From assembly GCA_947443815.1 (NCBI GenBank), contig CANEXR010000097.1:1-9277 (forward strand): a DNA stretch of 9,277 nucleotides, written 5' to 3'. Numbering within the stretch: position 1 is the stretch's first letter; every line of letters begins with the position of its first letter. Source of the DNA: Flavobacteriaceae bacterium (GTDB lineage Bacteria > Bacteroidota > Bacteroidia > Flavobacteriales > Flavobacteriaceae). A program made the position numbers and the translations under genes. Below, in pieces: positions 1 through 7,560 of this stretch. The notes under the pieces were generated by a model. The model saw only the letters and a list, made by a program, of their open reading frames with translations, did not search any database and had not been told where the DNA came from.

Positions 1-147
1 AAAAGCATCTGAAATTGTTGGTGTGTATGGCTTCACCACATTTACTACTTCAGTACCTATATTCTCTTCCTTTTTTTGCGCTATCGAGCATTGAAACGCA
101 AGAAGTAAAAGACTAATAATTATTTTATTTGGAAAATTGATTTTCAT
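1..147 (-). CDS. Partial exported protein, probable outer-membrane beta-barrel (TonB-receptor-like) protein, N-terminus only
   Basis: The first 49 codons of a gene read leftward from an ATG at 147-145 and stay open to the window edge. Seen: a short basic start (MKINFPNK), a hydrophobic core at about residues 9-18, and a signal-peptidase I type end at SIA-Q (residues 21-24). A Cys at residue 20 is not in a good lipobox (preceding residues AFQ), so a lipoprotein is unlikely. The mature start contains VVNVVKPYTPTISDAF. From memory, this motif resembles the start of flavobacterial outer-membrane barrel proteins annotated as TonB-dependent receptors or left hypothetical; that link is recall, not a search. 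The start lies 60 bases after the stop of the exported TPR gene on the same strand, with no promoter match in between, so the two are probably one operon. Translation initiation looks SD-poor with an A-rich leader, as is usual in Bacteroidota. That it is a coding start is fairly sure; its function is not. Confidence 0.7.
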   Translation of the reverse strand, partial: MKINFPNKIIISLLLLAFQCSIAQKKEENIGTEVVNVVKPYTPTISDAF

Positions 148-207
148 GTTTTTTATTTTTCTACTAAATGCTTTGCAAGTAGGATTAAATGCGAATTAAT
201 AGTATTG

Positions 208-3200
208 TTATTTGGTAATTGATGAATTTGTTTTAGATTCTTCTAATTTAATCGCACTCAATTCCGTTTGTGCTTCTAAAATAACATCTGGAAAATCAGT
301 GAAATTTTGTATCACATTATCCAAAATATAGGTGGCTTGAAAACTATCTTTTAATCCATAAAAATTTTTAGCCATTACTACTAAACCTTTGGCTCCAAAA
401 TACTTATAGCTTGAATAATTTTTAGCTAATTTCTGAACTACAGCATTCGATTCTTCAAATTTCGAATCCTTATTCTTGAAATAGGCATCATAATACAATG
501 CTTCCGCTGCCAATTCACCTTTGGCAATGGTCAGTAGTTTTGCATAAGAAGTTCTCGCTTTTGCTTCATCACCAGTTTGAATAGCGGCTCTGGCTACAAT
601 AATTTGCGCATCGCTTTTTACATTATCATCCGTTTTAGGATTAGCAAGCACTTTATCCGCATAAATAACCGAATTTGGATAGTCTTTCTTTTCGTAAAAA
701 CACTTCATCAGATTAGACTGCGCAAAAGTTTTATTTTGAGGAAAATCAGCTTCCGTTTCTAAGCGTGTCAATACCGGAATTGCTTTGTCATATTCTTTAT
801 TTTTTAAGAAAATCTGAGACAATCGAGCCAAAGATTGTTCTGTAAACTCGGTTCGTGGCTCCGCAATTACCGCTTCATAATTGGAAATAGATTTGCTTTC
901 TGAACCTTCCGAAAAATAAGATTGTGCCAAGTAAAAATTAGCGTTCAAGGCATGAATTCCTTTTGGAAAAGCATTCAAATACCCTCTAAAACCTACAATT
1001 GCTTGTTTTATATTGCTTTGTTGAAATTGCTTTTCGGCAGCTTCATAAGTATCATTATCTAATTCTGCGTCAGTTACTGCAACAAAATCTAAGGTACGAA
1101 CCCATGCAGCATATTCATCCACTCTACCACTATCGACATAAATCAATCGTGCTGTCGAAACGGCTTCTAAAGCTTCGGGAGTCTTCGGGAAATCTGCTGC
1201 TACTTTTTTTAATTTCAATAAAGCTTGCTCGTCTTTATCCGCATTGTAATAAATGAGCCCTTGGCGTAAAATAGATTTGGAAGTAAAAGAACCATTTACA
1301 AATTCTACATTCAATTTATCATAGGTTTTAATGGCAAGGTCTTGTTTGTTTGTGGACACATACGTATTTCCTAATTCGTATAAAGCATCATCACGGTATT
1401 CTGATTTTGGATACAATTGAAGAAAAGCATTCAACTCCTCTATTTTTTTATCATTTTTAGAAACAAAACCGTAACAAATAGCTTTTTGAAAATAAGCATA
1501 ATCGGAATCAATACCTTTCAATTCAATTACTTTGCCGTACGCTTCCATAGCTGGCCAATATTTTGAGGTTACAAAACGACAATCCGCTAAACGCAAATAA
1601 GAATCATTTAAGCGCACTTTATCAGTCCCTCCTTTTTCTATTTGAGCTTGAAAATAATTTCCTGCCTGATCGTATTCTTTTCTTTTAAAATATACATAGG
1701 CAAGCGTATAATTGCTGTTCTTAAATTCTGTAGCTTCTGAAGCCTGATCTGAAATTATAAATTGTTTAAAACTCAATAAAGCATTTTTATAATCGTCCAA
1801 AACATATTCGGTTTCGCCTTTCCAAAACGTTGCACGTGCTGTAATTAAAGCATCTTTTTGCTCACTGATAGCTTTAGTAAACAGCTTCAATGCTTCTTGA
1901 TAATTAGCATCGGTATACAGTTCTAATCCTCTGTAAAACAATACTTTTTGATACGCTAATTTATTTTCAGTCGTTTTGTTTTTTTCTAATAAAATCAAAG
2001 CCTCTTTATAGTTTTTTGATGAAATGTAGGAATCAATTAACAAGCGCTCTAATTCCGAATTATTAGCATTATTGGGATATTTTTTTATAAAATCCATTAA
2101 AACAACAGGAACACTTTGGTAAGAATTCCCTATTTCATAACTCAATTTAGCATAATTTAAATTGGCTTCTTCAGTTAATGAGGCATTAAAATCCATTTCG
2201 GAAGCATTTTTGAAGGCATTCAACGCTTCTTGTTTTTTGTTTAAATTCAAATAACTTTGACCCAGATGGTAATAGCCATTTTGAGCTACAAAATCTTTAC
2301 CTCCAATAATTTTATTGAATTGTGAAATGGCTTTATCGTAGTCTTTTTGCTCGTAATAGGCAAATCCCAGTTGGTAAAAATCGGTATTATTCCATTTCCC
2401 TTTTTTTCCTTTGTAATTTTCTAAATAAGGAATGGCTTTATCAAATTTATTCAAATTAAAATAACTTTCTCCTATAATTTTATTCAATTCTGATTTTTCC
2501 AAAGGAGTAGATTTGGCCATCGCTTTTTCGCCTAAATCAATTGCTTTTTGAAAATTTCCTAACTTAAAATTCATGTCTGCTTGGTAATACGACAGTTTTT
2601 CTTTGTATTTTTCTTCGCCAGAAACTTCATCAAAATACTTGGTTGCCTGTTTATAATCATCGCCTTCGTAAGCCATAAAACCTAGATAATATTTGGCTTG
2701 CGCACCATATTCAGCAGAGTTAACCACTTTATTAAAATATACAGTAGCTTCTTTTTTCTTTTTTGAATTAAAAAAACTATAGCCCTTTTGAAAATGGAAC
2801 GCTTCAGTATCACTTCGGCTCAAATTATTTTCATCAACTTTATCAAACCATTCCAATGCCTGCGGGTAATTACCTTGATTGAAATGATAATGCGCCACTT
2901 CAATATAGGCTTGATTTTGTTTGACACTCGTTGGATAATCCGCAACAAATCGTTCCATCAACTCATCCGCATTGGATTGATTAGTACGAATGGCACAATT
3001 AGCAGCATAATAAGCACAATCCGATTGTAATTCTTCCGTTGTTGCAGTGGATTTTACTTTATTAAAAATAATTTGCGCAGCGGTATATTGCTTGTTCTTG
3101 TACAATGAGAGCGCGTTATTAAAATCCTTTAAATCATGGGTATAAATACTTGATTTTTGGGCAGAAATGGGCAAAATCCCCATAAATAGAAAGAGAAATA

Positions 3201-3222
3201 AAAAACCTGAAAATTTATGCAT
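208..3222 (-). CDS. Large exported tetratricopeptide-repeat protein
   Basis: This 1004-residue protein is built almost wholly of TPR-like helix pairs. Residues 1-21 form a signal peptide (HK then a Phe/Leu-rich core, cut at ISA-Q22). There is no Cys near the cleavage site, so a soluble periplasmic protein is expected, not a lipoprotein such as the gliding/T9SS protein SprE. Repeat units with the A/G-x-x-Y-x-x-x-x-x-Y-x-x-A spacing are clear at about 38-56, 105-129, 142-166, 176-200, 246-268, 282-304, 316-340, 427-451, 504-524, 613-637, 762-784 and 796-820. Segments such as AFPKGIHALNANFYLAQSYF (751-770) resemble TolA-binding YbgF/CpoB-type repeats. TPRs bind partner proteins; no enzymatic motif is seen. 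The gene faces away from ftsE and probably leads an operon with the following barrel-like protein, so I infer an envelope assembly or scaffold role. The exact function is unknown. The ATG at 3222 is supported by the signal peptide directly after it. Confidence 0.85.
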   Translation of the reverse strand: MHKFSGFLFLFLFMGILPISAQKSSIYTHDLKDFNNALSLYKNKQYTAAQIIFNKVKSTATTEELQSDCAYYAANCAIRTNQSNADELMERFVADYPTSVKQNQAYIEVAHYHFNQGNYPQALEWFDKVDENNLSRSDTEAFHFQKGYSFFNSKKKKEATVYFNKVVNSAEYGAQAKYYLGFMAYEGDDYKQATKYFDEVSGEEKYKEKLSYYQADMNFKLGNFQKAIDLGEKAMAKSTPLEKSELNKIIGESYFNLNKFDKAIPYLENYKGKKGKWNNTDFYQLGFAYYEQKDYDKAISQFNKIIGGKDFVAQNGYYHLGQSYLNLNKKQEALNAFKNASEMDFNASLTEEANLNYAKLSYEIGNSYQSVPVVLMDFIKKYPNNANNSELERLLIDSYISSKNYKEALILLEKNKTTENKLAYQKVLFYRGLELYTDANYQEALKLFTKAISEQKDALITARATFWKGETEYVLDDYKNALLSFKQFIISDQASEATEFKNSNYTLAYVYFKRKEYDQAGNYFQAQIEKGGTDKVRLNDSYLRLADCRFVTSKYWPAMEAYGKVIELKGIDSDYAYFQKAICYGFVSKNDKKIEELNAFLQLYPKSEYRDDALYELGNTYVSTNKQDLAIKTYDKLNVEFVNGSFTSKSILRQGLIYYNADKDEQALLKLKKVAADFPKTPEALEAVSTARLIYVDSGRVDEYAAWVRTLDFVAVTDAELDNDTYEAAEKQFQQSNIKQAIVGFRGYLNAFPKGIHALNANFYLAQSYFSEGSESKSISNYEAVIAEPRTEFTEQSLARLSQIFLKNKEYDKAIPVLTRLETEADFPQNKTFAQSNLMKCFYEKKDYPNSVIYADKVLANPKTDDNVKSDAQIIVARAAIQTGDEAKARTSYAKLLTIAKGELAAEALYYDAYFKNKDSKFEESNAVVQKLAKNYSSYKYFGAKGLVVMAKNFYGLKDSFQATYILDNVIQNFTDFPDVILEAQTELSAIKLEESKTNSSITK

Positions 3223-3242
3223 TGTGCTTTTTGTTTTATATT

Positions 3243-3275
3243 CAAATGTATCATATTCTATAGCCTATAACGAAA
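3243..3275 (-). promoter_or_regulatory. Probable promoter of the TPR gene
   Basis: Reading the minus strand, TACATTTG (3250-3243) matches the Bacteroidota -7 box TAnnTTTG exactly. TTTCG (3275-3271) lies 20 bases upstream, at the right spacing for the -33 TTTG box, with one mismatch. The gene's ATG is 20 bases past the -7 box, giving a leader of roughly 15 bases. The box match is seen; promoter activity is inferred. Confidence 0.5.
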
Positions 3276-3346
3276 TGCTATTGGTTTTTATTATCAACAA
3301 TTGTTTCAACAAAAAATAAAAAATTGATGCATGTTGCACTCCTTCG

Positions 3347-3365
3347 AAAAAAAAAATTTTTTTTT
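3347..3365. repeat. A10/T9 homopolymer tract in the divergent intergenic region
   Basis: Ten A are followed directly by nine T, making an almost perfectly self-complementary 19-base tract between the two divergent promoters. Such A-tracts bend DNA and are prone to strand slippage. The tract lies upstream of the predicted -33 boxes of both genes and could act as an upstream element. It has no loop to separate the arms, so it is not a typical terminator. Confidence 0.6.
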
Positions 3366-3372
3366 CACCTGT

Positions 3373-3400
3373 GATAATTGATAATTGATAATTGATAATT
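3373..3400. repeat. Tandem repeat, four perfect copies of GATAATT
   Basis: Four exact head-to-tail copies of a 7-base unit occupy 3373-3379, 3380-3386, 3387-3393 and 3394-3400. They end 28 bases before the ftsE start codon. Each junction creates TTG, so the repeat supplies candidate -33 boxes every 7 bases; the one at 3378-3380 is at the correct distance from the downstream -7-like element. The unit is too short and unspaced for a CRISPR. Confidence 0.9.
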
Positions 3401-3407
3401 ACTTTTA
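3378..3407 (+). promoter_or_regulatory. Possible ftsE promoter inside the tandem repeat
   Basis: TTG at 3378-3380, 19 bases of spacer, then TACTTTTA at 3400-3407, which differs from TAnnTTTG only in its last base. Transcription would begin near 3413 and leave a leader of about 15 bases before ATG 3429. The -33 element and most of the spacer are made of the GATAATT repeats. Confidence 0.4.
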
Positions 3408-3428
3408 CAACATAAACAAATACCTATT

Positions 3429-4112
3429 ATGTCACAAACCGTATTGTCTTTAAAAAACGTTGCTATTTATCAAGAAGGAAAAAGCATTCTATCTCATGTG
3501 AATTTAGATGTAAATCGTGGTGAATTTATTTACATCATTGGAAAAACCGGTTCTGGAAAAAGTAGTTTGATGAAAACTTTATATGGTGATTTGGTTTTGA
3601 CAGAAGGCGAAGGTCATGTTGTTGATTTTGATTTAGCCACTTTAAAAGAAGATGATATTCCGTTTTTGAGAAGAAAAATTGGTATTGTTTTTCAAGATTT
3701 CAAATTGCTTCCAGATCGTACTGTGAAAGACAATATGTTATTTGTTTTGAAAGCTACAGGCTGGATTGACAATGATGAAATGCTAAGAAAAATAGAAGAA
3801 GTCTTGGACAAAGTAGGCATGAAAGATTTTGCAAACAAAATGCCACACCAACTTTCTGGTGGAGAGCAACAGCGTGTGGCTATTGCTAGAGCTTTGCTAA
3901 ACGATCCTGAACTTATTCTAGCAGATGAGCCTACAGGAAATTTGGATCCACAAACTAGCGCAGAAGTACTTGAAGTTTTACGCAATATAAATGCTAACGG
4001 AAAAACAATCATCATGGCTACTCATGATTATGCTTTGTTAATGAAATTTCCATCCAAGACTTTAAAATGTGAGGATGAAAGAATTTTTGAAGTAGTTCAG
4101 CGCACTGTATAA
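3429..4112 (+). CDS. ftsE: Cell-division ABC transporter ATP-binding protein FtsE
   Basis: This 227-residue protein has the length of a stand-alone FtsE. Seen: Walker A GKTGSGKSS (38-46), Q-loop VFQDFKLLPDRTVKDN (Q89), signature LSGGEQQRVAIARAL (142-156), Walker B with catalytic Glu LILADEPTGNLDP (162-174, E167), and switch His in ATHD (H199). The stretch QDFKLLPDRTVKDN and the ADEPTGNLDP block are typical of FtsE, more so than of LolD or MacB. In the known system FtsE sits on the cytoplasmic face bound to membrane protein FtsX and powers activation of cell-wall hydrolases at the division site. No ftsX follows; in Bacteroidota the two genes are often apart. The gene stands alone, with 316 bases to its nearest plus-strand neighbour's conserved core and a divergent TPR gene upstream. 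A related lipoprotein-export ATPase is the main alternative. The ATG start gives the normal N-terminus. Confidence 0.85.
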   Translation: MSQTVLSLKNVAIYQEGKSILSHVNLDVNRGEFIYIIGKTGSGKSSLMKTLYGDLVLTEGEGHVVDFDLATLKEDDIPFLRRKIGIVFQDFKLLPDRTVKDNMLFVLKATGWIDNDEMLRKIEEVLDKVGMKDFANKMPHQLSGGEQQRVAIARALLNDPELILADEPTGNLDPQTSAEVLEVLRNINANGKTIIMATHDYALLMKFPSKTLKCEDERIFEVVQRTV

Positions 4113-4278
4113 AAGCTATCTTGCTCGTTTTTAAATTTTATAATACTATTTGAAATACAAAATAATCATTGTGCCTTTATGTCAAAATAATGTTTTATCC
4201 CTTCAAAATTTAATTCAAATAAAACAGTTGTTTTTTTCAAGTTTATAAAATAGTCTACAATTATAAAACCTTAAAAAA

Positions 4279-5379
4279 TTGTCTAAAAAGAAAATTGTTA
4301 TTTCAGGAATTAACATGACTGAGGGCGGATTATTTACTATTTTGGATAATTGTTTGAGTAAAATAGAAGCTTACAATCATAACAATGAACTGGAGATTAT
4401 AGCATTAGTAGCTAATAAATCCAGTTTTAATTATAAATCTATTGAAATCATTGAATTTCCCAATTCAAAAAAAGCATGGTTTTTTAGGATTTTTTACGAA
4501 TACTTTTATTTTAAACGCCTTTCAAAAAAAATAAAACCAGATATTTGGCTTTCGCTTCATGATATCACCCCAAATCTTGTCCCAACAAAACAATTTGTAT
4601 ATTGCCATCATCCTACTGTTTTTTTTAAACCTAGCTTCAAAGAATGGAGATTTGATTATAAAATTGGGCTTTTTTCTATTCTTTATAAATTCCTTTATCA
4701 AATTAATATCAAAAAAAATGAAGCTGTTATTGTTCAGCAACATTGGATAAAAAAAGAGTTTCAAAAAATTTATAACCTAAAAACCATTGTGGTATGCAAA
4801 CCTGAATTTACTGAAACACTAACCTCAAAACACATTGCTTTAAATAAAGATAAAATTCATTTTTTTTACCCAAGTTTTCCTAGAACATTTAAAAATTTCG
4901 AACTCATCTTTGAAGCAATTAAGCTGTTAGATGAGTCTATCAAAGAAAAAACTGAATTTCATTTTACCACTATTAAAAACAATTCAAATCGCTATGCCAA
5001 ACATCTTTACACCAAATACAAAACGCTAAGTCCCGTTAAATTTCATGAATTTCTTTCGAGAGAAGAAGTCTTAAAATATTATAATACTGTTGATTGCGTC
5101 CTTTTTCCCTCAAAATTAGAAACTTGGGGCTTGCCTATTAGTGAGGCCAAAGCGTTCAACAAACCCATGCTTTTAGCAAATCTTCCTTATGCCAAAGAAA
5201 CGGTTGGTGATTATAAAAAAGTATCTTTTTTTGACACCGATTCGCCTCAAGAATTAGCATCACTTATAACGCAATTCGTAAACAAGAAAATTGTATTTCA
5301 AGAAAATAAATATAAATTTGATTCTCAAGAACAATTGAACAATTGGTTTGAGCTTTTTGATTTTATTCTTAAAAAATGA
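4279..5379 (+). CDS. GT-B glycosyltransferase, GT4-like (family 1 type)
   Basis: This 366-residue protein has the usual length for a GT4 enzyme. Such enzymes transfer a sugar from a nucleotide donor to a lipid-linked or growing glycan at the cytoplasmic membrane face. Seen: first Rossmann strand and glycine loop KKIVISGINMTEGG (4-17), a C-terminal donor domain, and the EX7E motif E281-TWGLPIS-E289 inside VDCVLFPSKLETWGLPISEA. There is also an HHPTVFFKP segment (110-118). No signal peptide or membrane span is seen. The start is a TTG: an in-frame stop lies at 4264, no ATG or GTG lies between, and the next ATG (4315, M13) would delete the first beta strand. The stop overlaps the next gene's ATG by four bases (ATGA), so the two are translationally coupled. 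The donor and acceptor cannot be read from sequence. By eye the gene is more A+T-rich than ftsE. Confidence 0.85.
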   Translation: MSKKKIVISGINMTEGGLFTILDNCLSKIEAYNHNNELEIIALVANKSSFNYKSIEIIEFPNSKKAWFFRIFYEYFYFKRLSKKIKPDIWLSLHDITPNLVPTKQFVYCHHPTVFFKPSFKEWRFDYKIGLFSILYKFLYQINIKKNEAVIVQQHWIKKEFQKIYNLKTIVVCKPEFTETLTSKHIALNKDKIHFFYPSFPRTFKNFELIFEAIKLLDESIKEKTEFHFTTIKNNSNRYAKHLYTKYKTLSPVKFHEFLSREEVLKYYNTVDCVLFPSKLETWGLPISEAKAFNKPMLLANLPYAKETVGDYKKVSFFDTDSPQELASLITQFVNKKIVFQENKYKFDSQEQLNNWFELFDFILKK

Positions 5380-6332
5380 GACAGCCTTTTTTTTCCGTAA
5401 TAATTCCTTTATTTAATAAAGAAAAATTCATCGTTGCTACCGTAAAAAGCGTGCTGAATCAATCCTATCAAGATTTTGAAATTATTATAATCGAAGATTG
5501 CTCTACTGACAATAGCAAAGCCATAATTCAAGGAATTCATTCTGAAAAAATACAAATAGTAGAACATGCTAAAAATAGCGGCCTTTCTGCTTCCAGGAAT
5601 ACGGGAATTCATCATTCAAATGCGGATTATTCAGTTTTTTTGGATGCAGATGATATTTTAAAAACCGATTATTTAAAAAAAATACATTCCTTAATCCTAG
5701 GATTTCCAGAAGCCACATTATTTGCCACAAATTATGAAGAAATTTACACCCAAAATACAAGTATACCACCTACTCAAAATATACAAAATACGGGTGATGG
5801 CATAGTTTTCAATTATTTTGAAAGCAGTTTATACCAACCGATATACATTCCCTCTAGTTTGTGTGTAAAGAAAACCGTTTTTGATAAAATTGGATATTTT
5901 GACACTAAAATTACTTATGGCGAAGACGTAGATTTTAATATTCGTTCTAACTGCCACTATAAATTAGCTTATTCTCCTGAAATATTGGTGCAACAAATCA
6001 AATTTGATAAAAATCAAATTACCAACTCTAGTTTAAAGGGAAAAACAATTCCTGATTTTGATTCTTATGAACCTTTGACCAATACCACAAAATACTTAAA
6101 AAAATATTTAGATATTAATCGGTATATGATGGCGAGTAATTACAAAAAACAAGGTGATTTAATCCACTATCGCAAACTTAAAAACAGTATTCATCCAAAT
6201 GCTGCCATTTCTGGATTGAACTACAAGCAGCGTTTGTTGCTACATTCTCCCTCCTTTTTCTTGCAATTGTTTTCCAAACTGAAATTATTTCTTTTGCGAA
6301 AAGGAATCGTTTGTACTACTTTCAGCAACTAA
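5376..6332 (+). CDS. GT-A glycosyltransferase, family 2
   Basis: This 318-residue enzyme has a complete GT2 catalytic domain. Seen: nucleotide-binding strand FFSVIIPLFNKEKFI (5-19), the acidic EDCSTDNS block (40-47), KNSGLSASRNTGI (66-78), the metal-binding DXD D90-A-D92 within VFLDADDIL, and the catalytic-base region YGEDVDFNIR (181-190, with E183-D184). The C-terminal third (about 230-318) is Lys- and aromatic-rich and probably peripheral at the membrane, as in many O-antigen transferases. There is no convincing transmembrane pair, so it is not a processive synthase. It starts inside the stop of the preceding GT4-like gene (ATGA), so the two are likely made in step and act in the same glycan pathway. 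Its sugar specificity is unknown. Confidence 0.85.
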   Translation: MRQPFFSVIIPLFNKEKFIVATVKSVLNQSYQDFEIIIIEDCSTDNSKAIIQGIHSEKIQIVEHAKNSGLSASRNTGIHHSNADYSVFLDADDILKTDYLKKIHSLILGFPEATLFATNYEEIYTQNTSIPPTQNIQNTGDGIVFNYFESSLYQPIYIPSSLCVKKTVFDKIGYFDTKITYGEDVDFNIRSNCHYKLAYSPEILVQQIKFDKNQITNSSLKGKTIPDFDSYEPLTNTTKYLKKYLDINRYMMASNYKKQGDLIHYRKLKNSIHPNAAISGLNYKQRLLLHSPSFFLQLFSKLKLFLLRKGIVCTTFSN

Positions 6333-6405
6333 ACTATTTTGGGTTGACTAAAAAAATACGGCAAATTTGCAGCTTCTTTTTATAAAAAAATCACTTTTCA
6401 ATTGC

Positions 6406-7506
6406 TTATTGCTTCATTATTTTAAAATAATCAAGCCATTGTTTCCCAATAATTGCTATCGAAAATCTTGAAACACTGGCAACTGCATTTTTTTTGCAAT
6501 CCTGATACAACTCTTTATTTTCAAGCATATCGTTCATCGCCAGAACCAGTTTATCAAAATTTTGATTTTCGACCAATAGCCCATTTTTATTATTCTCAAT
6601 AATTTCTCTTGGGCCAGAAAAACAATCAAAAGCCACCACAGGAGTTTGGCAAGCGAGCGATTCAATTATTGCATTTGACAATCCTTCATTTTTACTACTT
6701 AAGACTAGAAAAAGGGCCTTTTTATAATATGGGAACGGGTTTTTTAAAGTTCCTTTAAACAATACCAAATCGCTTAGCTTTAATTTATCCGCTAACTTTT
6801 GGTATTCAGGTAGCAACTTTCCTTCACCGAGAACTATAAGCTTAATGTTTTGTTTGGGCAAATTGGATTGGGAATAAGCAACTATTAGTTTATCAATTTG
6901 CTTGATATTCGTATCCATATTCCCTACTGCCAAAATATAGTGTGAATCAACAACAAAGGCTTCTTTTAAAACCAAAATAGATTCAAAATCAAAAGGTTGG
7001 TATAAATTTTTTACCTGATTTGTAATTTTTAAATTCCGAATTTCATTTTCAATCGCTTCTGAAACCGTAACAATATTTCGATTTGCATAAATTAATTTGG
7101 CTAAGAAACTATTTTTAGGAAAATAGAATTCCAAAACGCCACTTAAAACTGTAAAAATACTGTTTTTAGGATACACCAATCGAGACAAAATCAACTCAAA
7201 AACAAAGCTAGGTCGCATTCTGAAATCAATTACAAAATCAAAGTTATTGGAGCGAATAAATTTTTTGAGTGCAAAAAAACGATGCCATTTTCTAACAATA
7301 GTATTAGAATTAGGGCTGATTTTTCCGAGATTCAATACAGTTCCTGCGTATTGATAGGAAATCAAATCTCTAAAAATACAATTCTGAACCTCAAAACCTT
7401 GTTTTTCAAAATAAAGTGACAACAAAGCATGTACTTTTTCAGCACCTCCATAGGATAAACAATCCCCTATCAAGGCAATTTTATATGTTTTATTTTTGCT
7501 TATCAC
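6406..7506 (-). CDS. GT-B glycosyltransferase, GT4 family (PglJ/PglH-like)
   Basis: This 366-residue protein has both GT-B halves. Seen: N-terminal GDCLSYGGAEKVHALL (14-29), which matches the glycine loop and GGAE signature of GT4 N-acetylgalactosamine-type transferases, VTVSEAIENEI (146-156), ILAVGNMD (191-198), VLGEGKLLPEY (225-235), and EX7E E274-GLSNAII-E282 followed by CQTPVVAFDCFSGPREII (286-303). The start is GTG at 7506: an in-frame TAA lies five codons upstream (7521-7519), no ATG intervenes, and the first internal Met is near residue 97. It runs convergent with the upstream GT2 gene, 73 bases apart, and divergent from the next transferase. It has a well-matched promoter of its own, so it is probably a single-gene transcript. 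The GalNAc-type relationship is an inference from motif likeness; the actual sugar is unknown. Confidence 0.85.
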   Translation of the reverse strand: MISKNKTYKIALIGDCLSYGGAEKVHALLSLYFEKQGFEVQNCIFRDLISYQYAGTVLNLGKISPNSNTIVRKWHRFFALKKFIRSNNFDFVIDFRMRPSFVFELILSRLVYPKNSIFTVLSGVLEFYFPKNSFLAKLIYANRNIVTVSEAIENEIRNLKITNQVKNLYQPFDFESILVLKEAFVVDSHYILAVGNMDTNIKQIDKLIVAYSQSNLPKQNIKLIVLGEGKLLPEYQKLADKLKLSDLVLFKGTLKNPFPYYKKALFLVLSSKNEGLSNAIIESLACQTPVVAFDCFSGPREIIENNKNGLLVENQNFDKLVLAMNDMLENKELYQDCKKNAVASVSRFSIAIIGKQWLDYFKIMKQ

Positions 7507-7530
7507 TTCTAATTTAGTTTATTTTACTAT

Positions 7531-7560
7531 CAAATATAATTAAATATCAAATCAATGCAA
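7531..7560 (-). promoter_or_regulatory. Probable promoter of the minus-strand GT4 gene
   Basis: On the minus strand TATATTTG (7538-7531) is an exact TAnnTTTG box, and TTG (7560-7558) lies exactly 19 bases upstream. Transcription would begin near 7524, about 18 bases before the GTG start. The -33 box falls in the first codons of the divergent transferase gene, whose ATG is at 7555. Confidence 0.5.

Noticed and set aside
577..1256. Open frames on the plus strand opposite the TPR gene, and similar frames opposite other genes
   Set aside because: They lie wholly inside strong coding genes, have low-complexity composition and no recognisable domain.
3296..3305. AACAATTGTT palindrome in the TPR/ftsE intergenic region, as an operator
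   Set aside because: A single 10-base A/T-rich palindrome without a second copy or known regulator match.
3373..3400. CRISPR-like repeat array
   Set aside because: Seven-base units without spacers and no cas genes; a simple tandem repeat.
4221..4234. AAAAC-AGTT-GTTTT hairpin followed by T-run after ftsE, as a terminator
   Set aside because: A five-pair, almost pure A/T stem in A/T-rich DNA, about 110 bases after the ftsE stop; likely chance.
4228..4258. Promoter for the first glycosyltransferase (TTG, 20 bases, TAGTCTAC)
   Set aside because: The -7 box matches TAnnTTTG at too few positions; no confident promoter was found in 4113-4278.
6361..6370. GCAAATTTGC palindrome between convergent transferases, as a bidirectional terminator
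   Set aside because: Only three G/C-closed pairs around a four-base A/T loop; too weak to call despite nearby A- and T-runs.
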